Below are positions 54,372-64,000 of a stretch of 64,000 nucleotides of DNA, one piece after another. The notes below the pieces were generated by a model. The model had not been told where the DNA came from, searched no databases, and saw only the letters and a program-made list of their open reading frames with translations. Source of the stretch: Dastarcus helophoroides (taxonomy: Eukaryota; Arthropoda; Insecta; Coleoptera; Bothrideridae); the NCBI GenBank assembly GCA_028583605.1, contig CM053326.1:50094159-50158158 (forward strand). The letters are read 5' to 3'. The translations under genes and the position numbers were made by a program. Position 1 is the first letter of the stretch. Each line of letters opens with the position of its first letter.

Positions 54372-56895
54372 GATAATCACGCAAATCATCATCGTGTTCG
54401 TCATGGTAAATCTACAGAAACTTTTTGACTTCTTTTTCTTGTTGTATTTTCTTTCTTCTTCTTCTTCTTCTTCTTCTTCTTCTTCTTCTTCTCCTTTTCC
54501 TTTTTCTTCTTGTTCTTCTCTTCCTCCTCCTCCTTCTTCTTCTTCTTCTTATTCTTCTCCTCCTCCTCCTTCTTCTTCTTCTTCTCCTTCTTCTCCATCT
54601 TCCTCTTCTTTTCTTCTTTTTCTTCTTCTGCTTCTTTTCCCTTTCCTTCTTCCTCCTCTTCTTCTTCTCCTTTCTCTTTTTCTTCTTCTCCTCCTTCTTC
54701 CCCTTATTCTCTTTCTTCTTCTCTTTCTTCTTCTCCTTCTTCTCCTCCTTCTTTTCACGCAAATCACGCAAATCATCATTGTGTCCGTCATGGTAAATCT
54801 ACAGAAACTTTTTGACTTCTTCTTCTTGTTGTATTTCCTTTCTTCTTCTTCTTCTTCTTCTTCTCCTTCTTCTCCTTCTCCTTTTCCTTTTTCTTCTTGT
54901 TCTTCTCCTCCTCCTCCTTCTTCTTCTTCTTATTCTTCTCCTCCTCTTCCTTCTTCTTCTCCATCTTCCTCTTCTTTTCTTCTTTTTTTTCTTCTGCTTC
55001 TTTTCCCTCTCCTTCTTTCTCATTCCTCTTCTTCTTCTTCTCCCCCTTCTTCCCCTTATTCTCTTTCTTCTTCTCTTTCTTCTTCTCTTTCTTCTTCTCT
55101 TTCTTCTTCTCCTTCTTCTCCTCCTTCTTTTCCTCCTTCTTCTTCCCCTTCTTCTTCTCTATCATCTTCTTCCTCTTTTTCTCTTTCTCCTTCCACCTCT
55201 TCTTTTTCTTCGTCTTCTTCTTGCCTTTCTTCGTCTCCTTCTTCTCCATCTTGTTCTCCTTGTCTTTCTTCTCCTTCTTCTTCTTTTTTCTTCCCTTTCT
55301 TCTCCTTCATCCCCTTCTTCTCCTTTTTCTTTTTCTTCCTCTTCTTTTTCTACTTCTTCCTCCTCTTCTTCTACTTCTGACCTTTTTTCTCCTTCTTCTT
55401 TTCCTTTCCCTTCTTCCCTTTCTTCTACTTCTTCTTCTCCCTCTTCTTTTCCTTCTCCTTCTTCCCTTTCTTCTACTTCTTCTTCTTCTTCACCTTCTCC
55501 CTCTTCTTCTCCGTCTTTTCTTTGTTCTCCTTCTTCTTCTCCTTCTTCTCCTCCTCCTTCTTCTTCTTTTCTTTGTTCTTCTTCTTCTCCTTCTTCTTCT
55601 CTTCTTATTTTGTTCTCTTTTTTCTCCTTAGTCTTCTCCTTCTTCTTTTCTTTGTTCTTCTTCTTCTTTTCTTCTTGTTCTTCTTCTTTTTCTCCTTCTT
55701 CTCATTCTACCCTTCCTCTTCCTTCTTAATCTTTTTTTCGTCTTGCGTTAATCACGCAAATCATCATTGTGTCCGTCATGGTAAATCTACAGAAACTTTT
55801 TGACTTCTTCTTCTTCTTGTATTTTTTTTCTTCTTCTTCTTCTTCTTCTTCTTCTTCTTCTTCTTCTTCTTCTCCTTCTCCTTTTCCTTTTTCCTCTTGT
55901 TCTTCTCCTCCTCCTCCTTCTTCTTCTTATTCTTCTCCTCCTCCTCCTTCTCCTTCTTCTTCTTCTCCATCTTCCTCTTCTTTTCTTCTTTTTCTTCTTC
56001 TGCTTCTTTTTCCTCTCCTTCTTTCTCATTCGTCTTCTTCTTCTTCTCCTCCTTCTTCCCCTTATTCTTTTTCTTCTTCTCTTTCTTCTTGTCTTTCTTC
56101 TTCTCCTACTTATCCTCCTTCTTTTCCTCCTTCTTCTTCCCCTTCTTCTTCTCCATCATCTTCTTCCTCTTTTTCTTTTTCTCCTTCCACCTCTTCTTTT
56201 TCTTCGTCTTCTTCTTGCCTTTCTTCTTCTCCTTCTTCTCCATCTTCTTCTCCTTGTCTTTCTTCTCCTTCTTCTTTTTGCTTCCCCTTCTTCTCCTTCT
56301 TCCCCTTCTTCTCCTTTTTTTTCTTCCTCCTCTTCTTCTTCTACTTCTTCCTCCTCTTCTTCATCTACTTCTGCCCTTTTTTCTCCTTCTTCTTTTCCTT
56401 TCCCTTTTCCCTTTCTTCTACTTCTTCTTCTCCCTCTTCTTTTCCTTCTCCTTCTTCCCTTTCTTCTACTTCTTCTTCACCTTCTCCCTCTTCTTCTCCT
56501 TCTTCTTCTCCTTCTTTTTTTTTTGTTCTCTTTCTTTTTCTCCTTAATCTTCTCCTTCTTCTTTTCTTTGTTTTTCTTTTTTTTCTTCTTCTTCTTTTTC
56601 TCCTTCTTCTCATTCTACCCTTCCTCTTCCTTCTTAATCTTTTTTTCGTCTTCTTCTTTTTCTTCTTCTTCTTCCCCTTCTTCTTCTTCTTCTCCTTCCT
56701 CTCCTTCTCCTCCTCCTTCTTCTTCTCCTTTTTCTTCTTCTTCTCCATTTTCTCTGTTCTCCTTCTTCCCCTTCCTCTCCTTCTTCTTCTTCTTCTCCTT
56801 CTTCCCCTTCTTCTCCTTCTTCTTTTTCCCCCTTTTCTTCTCCTCCTCGTTCGTCTTCTTCTTCTACTACTGCTATTACTGCTACTACTACTACT
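54372..56895. repeat. 2.4-kb TTC-type polypyrimidine tract, three segments
   Basis: After CACGCAAATCATCATNGTGT and TCATGGTAAATCTACAGAAA, (TTC/TTCC/CTT)n runs almost without purines. The same leader recurs at 54764 and 55752, so the tract grew by segmental duplication (units about 390 and 990 bp, internally similar). It ends in CTACTACTGCTATTACTG at 56860-56893, only about 110 bp before the last ETS exon. Every frame on both strands is open for long stretches because the tract lacks stop codons. Confidence 0.95.
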
Positions 56896-57003
56896 TAATT
56901 TAAGAAGTTCTAAAATTAAACATAATTTCAGAAATGTATGCAGATTGGTGCAACGACTATCGCGTGCACATGTGTCAGCCTTAATGATTGTTTTATTTTG
57001 CAG

Positions 57004-57316
57004 ATACTATTATGATAAGAATATAATGTCCAAGGTTCATGGTAAGCGATATGCGTACAAGTTTGACTTTCACGGACTGATGGCCGCTTGTCAGGCGCAA
57101 GCACAAGGTCAGGGTGACGTTCCCGGCTATCACAAATATCAACCTCACCAGAGTGAACTAGGTGCAGCTCTCTATCCGACGACACACAGTACGTCACCGA
57201 AATTACCAAGCATTTTGCCACCAAGCGCGCAACATTCCCAAACTGGATTGTTTGCTCCTCCAACGTATTGGCCTTATTCGCCGAGTGGGTTCGAACATCG
57301 GGGACCTTTCAATTAG
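57004..57316 (+). CDS. Ets21C: ETS gene last coding exon: rest of ETS domain and C-terminus
   Basis: Residues 438-541. The acceptor TTTTATTTTGCAG joins AG|A to restore Arg, giving LR-YYYDKNIMSKVHGKRYAYKF. The ETS domain ends at DFHG. HGLMAACQAQAQGQGDVPGY follows, then a Pro/Ser/Tyr-rich tail (KLPSILPPSAQHSQ, FAPPTYWPYSPSGF) ending HRGPFN and TAG at 57314-57316. The tail with YW..SP.G resembles the FLI1/ERG transactivation tail. The three tyrosines and KYAYKF-type wing residues are intact. Confidence 0.96.
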
Positions 57317-57830
57317 TTAACTAAGCACCACTCCCAGTACATATTGAAATCGTTATTAAAATTCCTTTTTAACAATACAAAAACAGGCTGCTCTAGATCG
57401 TATATCACCAAAATGCTTAACTATATTTTAATGACGAAAACATTCTGCTTCAACGCGCAGGATTGTTGATAAAAAAAGGGTCACATAACTAAATGATTTT
57501 ATTGAAATATTTAATTTCCAATACGATTATTTCGATTATGAGTGATATTCCATATTTCAAAATGTCTAAGAAATGAGAAGTCAACAACTCGACGCAATTG
57601 CGCACTTCTACTGAGAGCGATCATTATTTCTCCAACGTACGCAATGAAACGTCAAAATTCTGTGAGATGTAGTTTCAGATTGCGATTGGGCAAAAACGGT
57701 ATCGCTAAAAATTCTCATATTTTAGTATTTTATTCACAGGATCATATAATATATTACTTTTCTTATTAAAAGCTTGTCCACGAAAAATTAAAATATCTTT
57801 AGGAACATTCTTCGTCGATACTTTTCATAT
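57317..57830 (+). other. probable 3' UTR of the ETS gene
   Basis: No coding. ATTAAA occurs at 57765-57770, and a canonical AATAAA only at 58850-58855 beyond the retrozyme-like repeat, so the 3' end may be either. Confidence 0.4.
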
Positions 57831-57992
57831 GCAAGTAGAATACGACCTAGACTGCAAATTCATGCAGCCCTCCAAGCATGTAAAGTGGGTAGTTGATCTA
57901 TCAACAGTTGAAACGCTGCTTCTTAGCAAAGCGGTTGCTCTCTAGGAAAGTTCCCAGAAGAAAAGAATTCTAATGCACAGACCAATAGGTTT

Positions 57993-58092
57993 GAACATTT
58001 ATTGGATTCGAAGTTTGGAAACCTAAGACCGGTCTCGATTTTGTTAGATCTCGTCAGTTTGGTATACCCAACTCAAATGCTAACAAATGTTC
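57993..58092 (-). ncRNA. hammerhead relic with mutated core
   Basis: Minus strand: ACCAAA, CTGACGA, GATCT-AACA-AAATC, GAGA (should be GAAA), CCGGTC, TTAGGT. The long outer stem I is kept. Confidence 0.5.
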
Positions 58093-58193
58093 CGACAAGT
58101 ACTAAAGAATTCACGAACGTCAAGCATGTGACTCTCATTGTCAGTGCTACCGCCACCTATTGATCCATATATCAAGTTAGAACTTATTTGTTA

Positions 58194-58293
58194 GAACATT
58201 TGTTAGCATTCGAGTTGGATATACCAAACTAACGAGATCTAACAAGATCGAAACCAGTCTTTGGTTTCCAAACTTCGAAGCTAATAAATGTTC
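58194..58293 (+). ncRNA. hammerhead relic, G5 mutated
   Basis: ACCAAA, CTAACGA (G5 to A), GATCT-AACA-AGATC, GAAA, CCAGTC, TTTGGT, outer arms intact. G5 is essential in hammerheads, so this should be inactive. Confidence 0.55.
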
Positions 58294-58320
58294 AAACCTA
58301 TTGGTATGTGTATTAGTATA

Positions 58321-59644
58321 CTTTACATGTTAAAAATCGTAACTTTGATGTTGAATTTTTTAGCTTTGGCACCATCAAGGGTCTTTTAAAATTACAGGTG
58401 GATAGGTAACACTACTGGAAACACCTGACACGCAAAATCTATAGAAAAGGTGACCGGTGAAGTACCTTAATTAGAATTTACACAAAATATGGTGAAGCAT
58501 TTTAGTTATACTTTGCATATGAAATTGTTTTTGTATTTTCAACTCACAATTATTTAAACTATATTAGTTAAGTATTTTGAGAAACTTTCCTATTTTGGAG
58601 TTTGATCAATGAATTAATTGTATGTCTTATTTTTAAGATGTTAAAAAAATATTTTTCGATTGCTTTAAAAGTAACTTTTTCTTGCGTTTCGCTAAAAATA
58701 TTTTTTAATTGTTATCTAAAAAAAATGCTGCATTCTTTGCTTTAAATATTTCTATAACTTAAAATCACAATGTTCCTTGTTTTGTTTTTTAGAATTAAGA
58801 ATTTGTGACATTTTAAACAATGCAATTGTATTTAGTTAATGTTATTGTTAATAAAAGTTTTTAAACTTACTTCTTTAGTTAATATCAACGTGTTTACAAG
58901 TAATTATCATCTGAGTGGAATAAGACAATTCCAAACTTCCAGAAAGGTAACGATTGAATTTTGAGATACAAATCAAAATTTCGAAAATAAGGCGTATTTT
59001 GAGAAACAGGTTGAAATTTCGGAAAGTCAAAATCACGAGAAAAAGGTTGAAATTTCCAGAAAATATTCAAAACTTCCAAAACGTAATACAATTTTTAGAA
59101 GAACAATTAAAATTTTGGGTACGAAATCGTAATTGAGAAAAAGACGAATTGTGAGAAAACCCAATTTTGAGAAACGATCGGAATTTTCAGAAAATAAAAT
59201 TTAAAGTAAAAGGTAGTTTCCGGTAAAAACCTAATCTTGTAAACTCGAAGAATATCGAAATTTTGAAAAAAGGTTATCATTTTCAAAGATGGCATTTTGT
59301 GAAAATTAAAAGTAAAAAGTCGAATTTTGGGAAAAGAAAAACGCAATTTTCAAAAATATTCTTCTCGAAATCGTAATATTTTTATTTAATATTTGAATAT
59401 TTAAATTTCGCTAAAGAAGTTGATTTAAGAAGTATGTTTCTGAAATTTATTAAATATAATTTTCTCGACTTATTTTTTAGCACTCAGTTCTAATTTGGAG
59501 AAAATAAACTAATTTGGCAAAGTCAAATTTTCAGGGAAAGCCAATTTCATGGAAAAATTTGACATTTCTAGAAACAGAAAACGCCACATTTTGAGATAAA
59601 AGTCAAAATTTGAAAGTGAGGCGAAATTTAAGAAACAAGTTACA
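58321..59644. other. spacer grading into filler
   Basis: AT-rich sequence, then from 58950 purine-rich TTTCGAAA filler. No gene. Confidence 0.4.
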
Positions 59645-59880
59645 TTTTGGTGGAACGGGCTGGTCCTTCGTTATTTTCAAAAATTGAAATACAAATCTTG
59701 TCCCCTGTAATCAACAAAGATTAAAAAACGCAACAGAGGTTGCTCTAACGCGTTTCGATAGCCAAGATGTTACCATATATCTCTCCGAAGATTAGCTTGG
59801 CTATCAAAACGCGTTAGAGCAAGATCTGTTGCGTTTTTTAATCTTTCTTGATTTCAGGGGATAAAATTTGTATTCCAAAC
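59645..59880. mobile_element. FB1 copy
   Basis: Left terminus TTTTGGTGGAACGGGCTGG. The right arm ends at AAATTTGTATTCCAA. Confidence 0.8.
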
Positions 59881-60375
59881 AAGTTGCAATTTAGGAGTTC
59901 GAAGTTTTAAACAAATCGTAAAAAAAATGACCAAATTTCGAAAAAAAACTGATTTTTGAAAGAAAAGTCCAAAATGTGATGTGTCTTCTACGAGAAACGA
60001 AACAAATCACGTTCTTTGAAAAAATTATGCTAAAGAAACAGTTTATTGTCGGAGAAATAAACTAATTTATGAATTCTATTTTAAACTTACTCTCTTCTTC
60101 ATAACAAATAAAGTGATGTTATTACAGGAGCTGTACTAGATATCTGGTGGGTGAGACAGATAAAATATATGCATGACAGGAAGTATTTATCAAATAAAAG
60201 TGGATACCCGAGTGAACCACTTACAGATATTAGGGACTTAGTGTTCTAGTCCTCTCTTCGGATTATGAGGCATCAAATATTTATGTGTAGTTATGTTTTT
60301 TGTACAACTTACATTGTACTCGGTTATGCTGGATTTACCACAACAAGTATGTCATTTTTACATTTTATAATTAAG

Positions 60376-60625
60376 TTTTGGTGGAACGGACTGGTCCTTG
60401 GCTATCCTCAAAAATTGAAATACAAATCTTGTCCTCTGAAACCAAGAAAGATTAAAAAACACAACCAAGGTTGCTCTAACGCGTTTCGACAGCCAAGTTA
60501 TCATCTTCAGAGAGGTACAGTATCTCTCTGAATATGATAACTTGGCGTTAGAGCAACCTTTGTTGTGTTTTTTAATCTTTCTTGGTTTCAGGGGACAAGG
60601 TTTGTATTTCAATTTTTGAAGATAC
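60376..60625. mobile_element. FB1 copy cut by the hAT-like element
   Basis: Complete up to TTTTTGAAGATAC, where the TIR element below begins within 10 bp. A clean hammerhead-like core lies on the minus strand at about 60477-60520. Confidence 0.8.
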
Positions 60626-60632
60626 TTAAGTG

Positions 60633-63600
60633 CAGAGCATCGAACCACTATTTTTTTCGTTCGGTTTTCGGTTTTCGTTCCGGGAAAAAAATCATATCGC
60701 TTCCGGTTTTCGTTCCGACACAAATAGCGGTTTTTTCCAGTTTTCGGTTCAGTTCCGGGTGACTCAATTTTTAATTTTTTAAAAGTCTTTATTTCTAACA
60801 TAATTGAGGCAATGTTCCCTTTTTTTAAATATTACTACTCTGCTAATGCTTAAAATTTGGAGAAAATATTTCTCGATTTTTCGAGTTTAAAAATTTCAGG
60901 ATTCTGGGTTCATTTTGAAATCAAACTTCAAAAAAACTTCGAACTTTGCAAAAAAAAAATTAGCTGATACCCGCGCTTTCGTCTAGATGAAAAAAGAGAA
61001 AGAATCCTTTGGTTATATACTTTTTGAAAGTTTCCATTTTTCTCAAGAATTCAAATTTTTATTGAAAATTCTGACTTATTTCGAAAATTTCGACAATAAA
61101 ACCCCATTTATTCACAAAGTCGATCTTTTCTCGCTCGATTTCCAAATTTTCGAAATTTTAACTTGCTTTTAAAAATTTCGACTTTTTTTGAAAATTTTGA
61201 TTTTTTGAATATTCTAAATTCCTCAAAATTCCGTCTTATTTGGTTGGTTTTGATTTTTTTGAACATTTTACTTTTATAATTTCCAATTTTTTCTTCAAAA
61301 GTTCGGGTTTTTGTGATAACTTCGATATTTTTTCAAAATTTGCTCGTTTCGGAATTTTTAAACTTTGTTGAAGAATCTAATTTTCCAAATTATCGATTTT
61401 TAAACTTTGAACAAATTCTACAAAACGAATTTAAGACTTAACTACATTTCAATTTTAAAGCAGCCTAAATGCAAAACAATTTAAAAAAAAATCGCAACTT
61501 CGAGGCTAAAGTCGAAATTTAAAAAAAAAAGTAAAATATAGCGTAAACAAAAGCAAATAAAAATTGGAAGTTTAAATTAGACGTTTTCTAACATGTTATC
61601 GTTTCAAGTTTACCCTCAAAGTTTCGACTTCAATTTCAAGGTCCCGGATTTAAATTGGAATATAAATGTTGTATTTTTCTCTTGAAATTTTGACTGAAAT
61701 TCCCAATTTCTAAAAAAAAATTAGAAATAGCGAGATTTTATCGCAAATTTTGAGAAAAATAACCGAATCGAAGAACTTTGGGAAGTTTTATGAAGTCGGC
61801 ATCGTGAAAAATCATTAGAATTGGAGATTTTGAGAAAAAAATTAGCATATTTAAATTAAAGTGAAATTTGAAGGAAAAATTCAAGAAAACTCGATTTTTT
61901 TATTATCTTAAAAAAATAGGGGTATCAGATTATAAATAAGGGAAAATCCAAGTTTGAGAAAAAAAAAACAAATTTTGAGTGTTTGTTCTGAAGAAAAACT
62001 TTTGGAAAAATTCGAATTTGCAAAAACAATTGCCAGGAAACTGGGCTTCAATGAAAAAGACTCCACTGCTTGAGTCCAAATTTAGAATAGTACATAAAAT
62101 TTTTATTTTAAACCCGAAAACCAGATAAGAAGTCTAAATTAGACATTTTCTAACATTTCATCGTTTCAAGTTTACTCTCAAAATTTCGACTTCAATTTCA
62201 AGACCCCGGCTTTAAATTGGAATATAAATGTTGTATTTTTCCCTTGAAATTTTGACTGAAATTCCTAATTTCTAGGAAAAATTAGAAATAGCGAGATTTT
62301 ACAGCAAATTTTGAGAAAAAAAAGGCCAAATCGAGGAATTTTGGGACGTTTTATGAAGTCGAGATCGTAAAAATCATTAGAAATGGAGATTTTGAGAAAA
62401 AAATTGGCATATTTAAATTAAAGTGAAATTTGAAGTAAAAATTCAAGAAAACTCGAATTTTTATTAATATCTTCAAAAAATATGGGTATCAAATTCTAAA
62501 TAAAAGAAAATCCAAGTTTGAGAAAAAAAAACAAATTTTGAGTATTTGTCCTGAAGAAAAAGTTGGAATTTTCAAAAAAAGTCGAATCTGCAAATAGCAT
62601 TACCAGGAAACTGGGCTCCAATGAAAAAGAATCCACTGCTTGAGTCTATATTTACAATAGCACATAAAATTTTTAATTTAAATTCTAAATTTTAAGAAAA
62701 GAAATATTTCGAAAAAAAGGTCCAAATTTCAAAAGGATCGAAAATTTTGAGAAATGGATATTCAAGTTATGCAACTTAAAATTCCATTTGGCTTAAAATT
62801 TTGAGAACAAAATCAACATTTTTTTAGAAAATCTGGAAATTATAAATTTCTAATCGAACTTTCAACGTTCTGGTAAACTCGTAATTTTGAGATGAAAGTT
62901 GCATGAATTTGTGTAAAATTTTGAAAAGGAAATTTCTAAAAAAAAATCCCTAACTTTGGGGTAAAGTAACACAGAATAGGAGTACCAGATTATAATAGGG
63001 AAAATCCAAGTTTGAGAAAAAAAAAACAAACTTTGAGTGTTCGTTTTGAAGAAAAAGTTGGAAATTGGAATTTGTAAATAAAATTGCCAGGAAATTGGGC
63101 TTTAATGAAAAAGATCCTACTGCTTGAGTCCATATTTACAATAGCACATAAAATTTTTATTTTAAACTCGAAATTTTAGGAAAAGGAAAGAAATATTTCG
63201 AGAAAAAGATCGAAATTTCAAAAAGATGCCGAAAATTTCGAAGAATATTCAAGTTATGCAATTTAAAATTCAATTTAGATTGAAATTTTGAGAATAAAAT
63301 CAACATTTTCTTAGAAAGAGTGGAAATTGTAAATTTCTAATCGAACTTTCAACGTTCTTTAAAGTAAACTCGTAATTTTGAGATGAAAGTTGCACGAATT
63401 TGTGTAAAATTTTGTGAAGGAAATTTCTAAAAAAATACCAAACTTAAGGGTAAAGTAAAAATTATTTTAAGAACATACGAATTCAAGAAACCGAAATAAA
63501 TCGTTATTTTGTTCCGGTTCTGTTCCAGTTCTGTTCCGGTTCTGTTCCAATTCTGTTCCGGTTATCGTTCCTACAAAAATAGTGATTTTTTTTCGGTTTC

Positions 63601-63633
63601 CGGTTTTCGGTTCAGTTCTAGTTTGAAGCCCTG
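60633..63633. mobile_element. hAT-like non-autonomous element with CGGTTTTCGTTCCG subterminal repeats
   Basis: The ends CAGAGCATCGAAC and (reverse complement of right) CAGGGCTTCAAAC match at 10 of 13 positions. Flanks CTTAAGTG and CCTAACAG match at 5 of 8, a possibly decayed 8-bp duplication. Both subterminal zones (60655-60760, 63505-63615) are rich in GGTTTTCGGTT and TCTGTTCCGGT. The interior is filler with a three-copy array. No transposase. Confidence 0.55.
61560..63470. repeat. tandem array, about 490-560-bp unit, three copies
   Basis: ATTGGAATATAAATGTTGTA is at 61654 and 62216. AAAATCCAAGTTTGAGAAAA is near 61944, 62508 and 63000. GCTTGAGTCCATATTTACAA-type words are near 62066, 62638 and 63123. 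Confidence 0.8.
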
Positions 63634-63746
63634 CCTAACAGCGACATTTTCTAAAACAAATAAGAACAAAAAATGTGTAGTAAGTTAAAGAATTTGGTTT
63701 TACGTTTCCCGGGATCACCTCAATGAATTTATAGTATTTTACTTAA

Positions 63747-64000
63747 TTTTGGTGGAACGGACTAGTCCTTGGTTATCTTCAAAAATTGAAAAACAAATCT
63801 TGTCTCCTGAAGATTGAAGATTAAGAAACCTGAAACCAAGACAGATCAAGACAGATTAAAAAACACAACAGAGGTTGCTTTAACGCGTTTCGATAGCCGA
63901 GCTATCATCTTCAGAGATACTATATATGTATCTCTCTGAAGATGTGTCTGCTTCCAAATAATCCGGTGTTACTTCCAGCATTTCAGTTTTTAATCTTTTT
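63747..64000. mobile_element. FB1 copy running out of the window
   Basis: Left terminus TTTTGGTGGAACGGACTAG. The left arm has a small internal duplication (CCTGAAGATTGAAGATTAAG). The hairpin is present and the right arm is disrupted after TCTCTGAAGATGTG. Confidence 0.8.

Larger units (their letters stand above)
21613..57316 (+). other. Ets21C: ETS transcription factor gene (Ets21C-like), whole transcription unit
   Basis: The long isoform joins 21613-22402, 26942-27226, 52816-53053 and 57004-57316: 1626 nt, 541 aa, with intron phases 1, 1 and 2, all GT..AG. The short-isoform model joins 39334-39445 to the last two exons (663 nt, 220 aa). Introns are 4539, 25589 and 3950 bp and are filled with transposons. 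The ETS domain is of the ERG/FLI group. HGLMAACQAQAQ after it, as I recall the fly protein, points to Ets21C rather than Ets65A. In Drosophila, Ets21C is a JNK/AP-1-responsive gene with PNT-containing long and PNT-less short forms, which this layout would reproduce. Confidence 0.85.
57833..58320. mobile_element. retrozyme-like repeat, inverted pair
   Basis: A minus-orientation unit (from ATGCAAGTAGAATACGACCT) and a plus-orientation unit meet around 58100-58190, with CTAAAGAATTCACGAACGTC between. Both carry hammerhead relics. Confidence 0.75.

Noticed and set aside
54367..57316. Several 100-500-codon frames rich in Ser, Leu, Phe (plus) or Lys, Glu, Arg (minus)
   Set aside because: They lie in the polypyrimidine tract, which lacks stop codons in all frames. 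The longest merely runs on into the true last ETS exon at 57004.
21613..57316. Assignment to Ets65A (the other insect ERG/FLI gene)
   Set aside because: HGLMAACQAQAQ after the ETS domain and the PNT exon fit Ets21C better, from memory of the fly proteins; an alignment could still reverse this.
60358..60801. 147-codon minus frame
   Set aside because: Joins FB1 palindrome and the subterminal repeats of the hAT-like element; no coding signature.

Overview
This window is AT-rich eukaryotic nuclear DNA, most likely from an insect. Support for this is the set of short spliced introns (49-53 bp in two genes), GT..AG junctions, and an ERG/FLI-type ETS gene whose C-terminal side resembles insect Ets21C. 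A beetle-like genome would fit, but the sequence does not settle the order. Three protein genes can be rebuilt by splicing, plus the 3' end of a fourth.

Layout: (1) 1-191 is the last coding piece of an unidentified + strand gene. (2) 1011-2901 (minus) is a complete six-exon EI24 homologue. (3) 4013-4718 (plus) is a complete two-exon TRAPPC4 homologue, divergent from EI24 across 1.1 kb. (4) 5-21 kb is mostly repeats: purine-rich filler built on a TTTCGAAA-like motif, tandem arrays, two large TIR elements and a dead LINE. (5) 21613-57316 is an ETS transcription factor gene (Ets21C-like). Its coding exons are 21613-22402, 26942-27226 (PNT domain), 52816-53053 and 57004-57316 (ETS domain). A further exon at 39334-39445 is in phase with the ETS exons and looks like the first coding exon of a short isoform lacking PNT. 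Introns of 4.5, 25.6 and 3.9 kb are packed with mobile DNA. (6) 57.8-64 kb is repeats again.

Mobile DNA: about thirty copies of one fold-back element (called FB1 here), a second fold-back (FB2) and a third (FB3). A mariner with TA target duplication carries a piggyBac-type MITE and a tandem-repeat insertion nested inside it. A 4-kb hAT-type element has a perfect 8-bp target duplication, and there are two more hAT-like elements. Two solo LTRs (one holding a Tigger/pogo-like MITE), a LINE reverse-transcriptase relic, a 141-bp minisatellite in a dimeric higher-order arrangement and a 2.4-kb TTC/pyrimidine tract complete the set.

Main discovery candidate: the insertion inside the mariner (23275-23925, 7-bp target duplication) is 1.7 tandem units of a 387-bp monomer. 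Each unit junction carries a sequence that folds as a type I hammerhead ribozyme: CTGACGA core, 5-bp stem II, GAAA, a palindromic ACCGGT stem III, and a long stem I. This is the architecture of animal retrozymes. Five more loci of the family lie in the window. The abundant FB1 and the FB2 fold-backs carry the same arrangement in variant form (CTGAAGA, one extra base, stem II, GAAA, palindromic ACGCGT or ACGT, then a 3' strand pairing with the bases before CTGAAGA), so three families appear to share one ribozyme-like plan. None of this has been tested here by folding software or database search.
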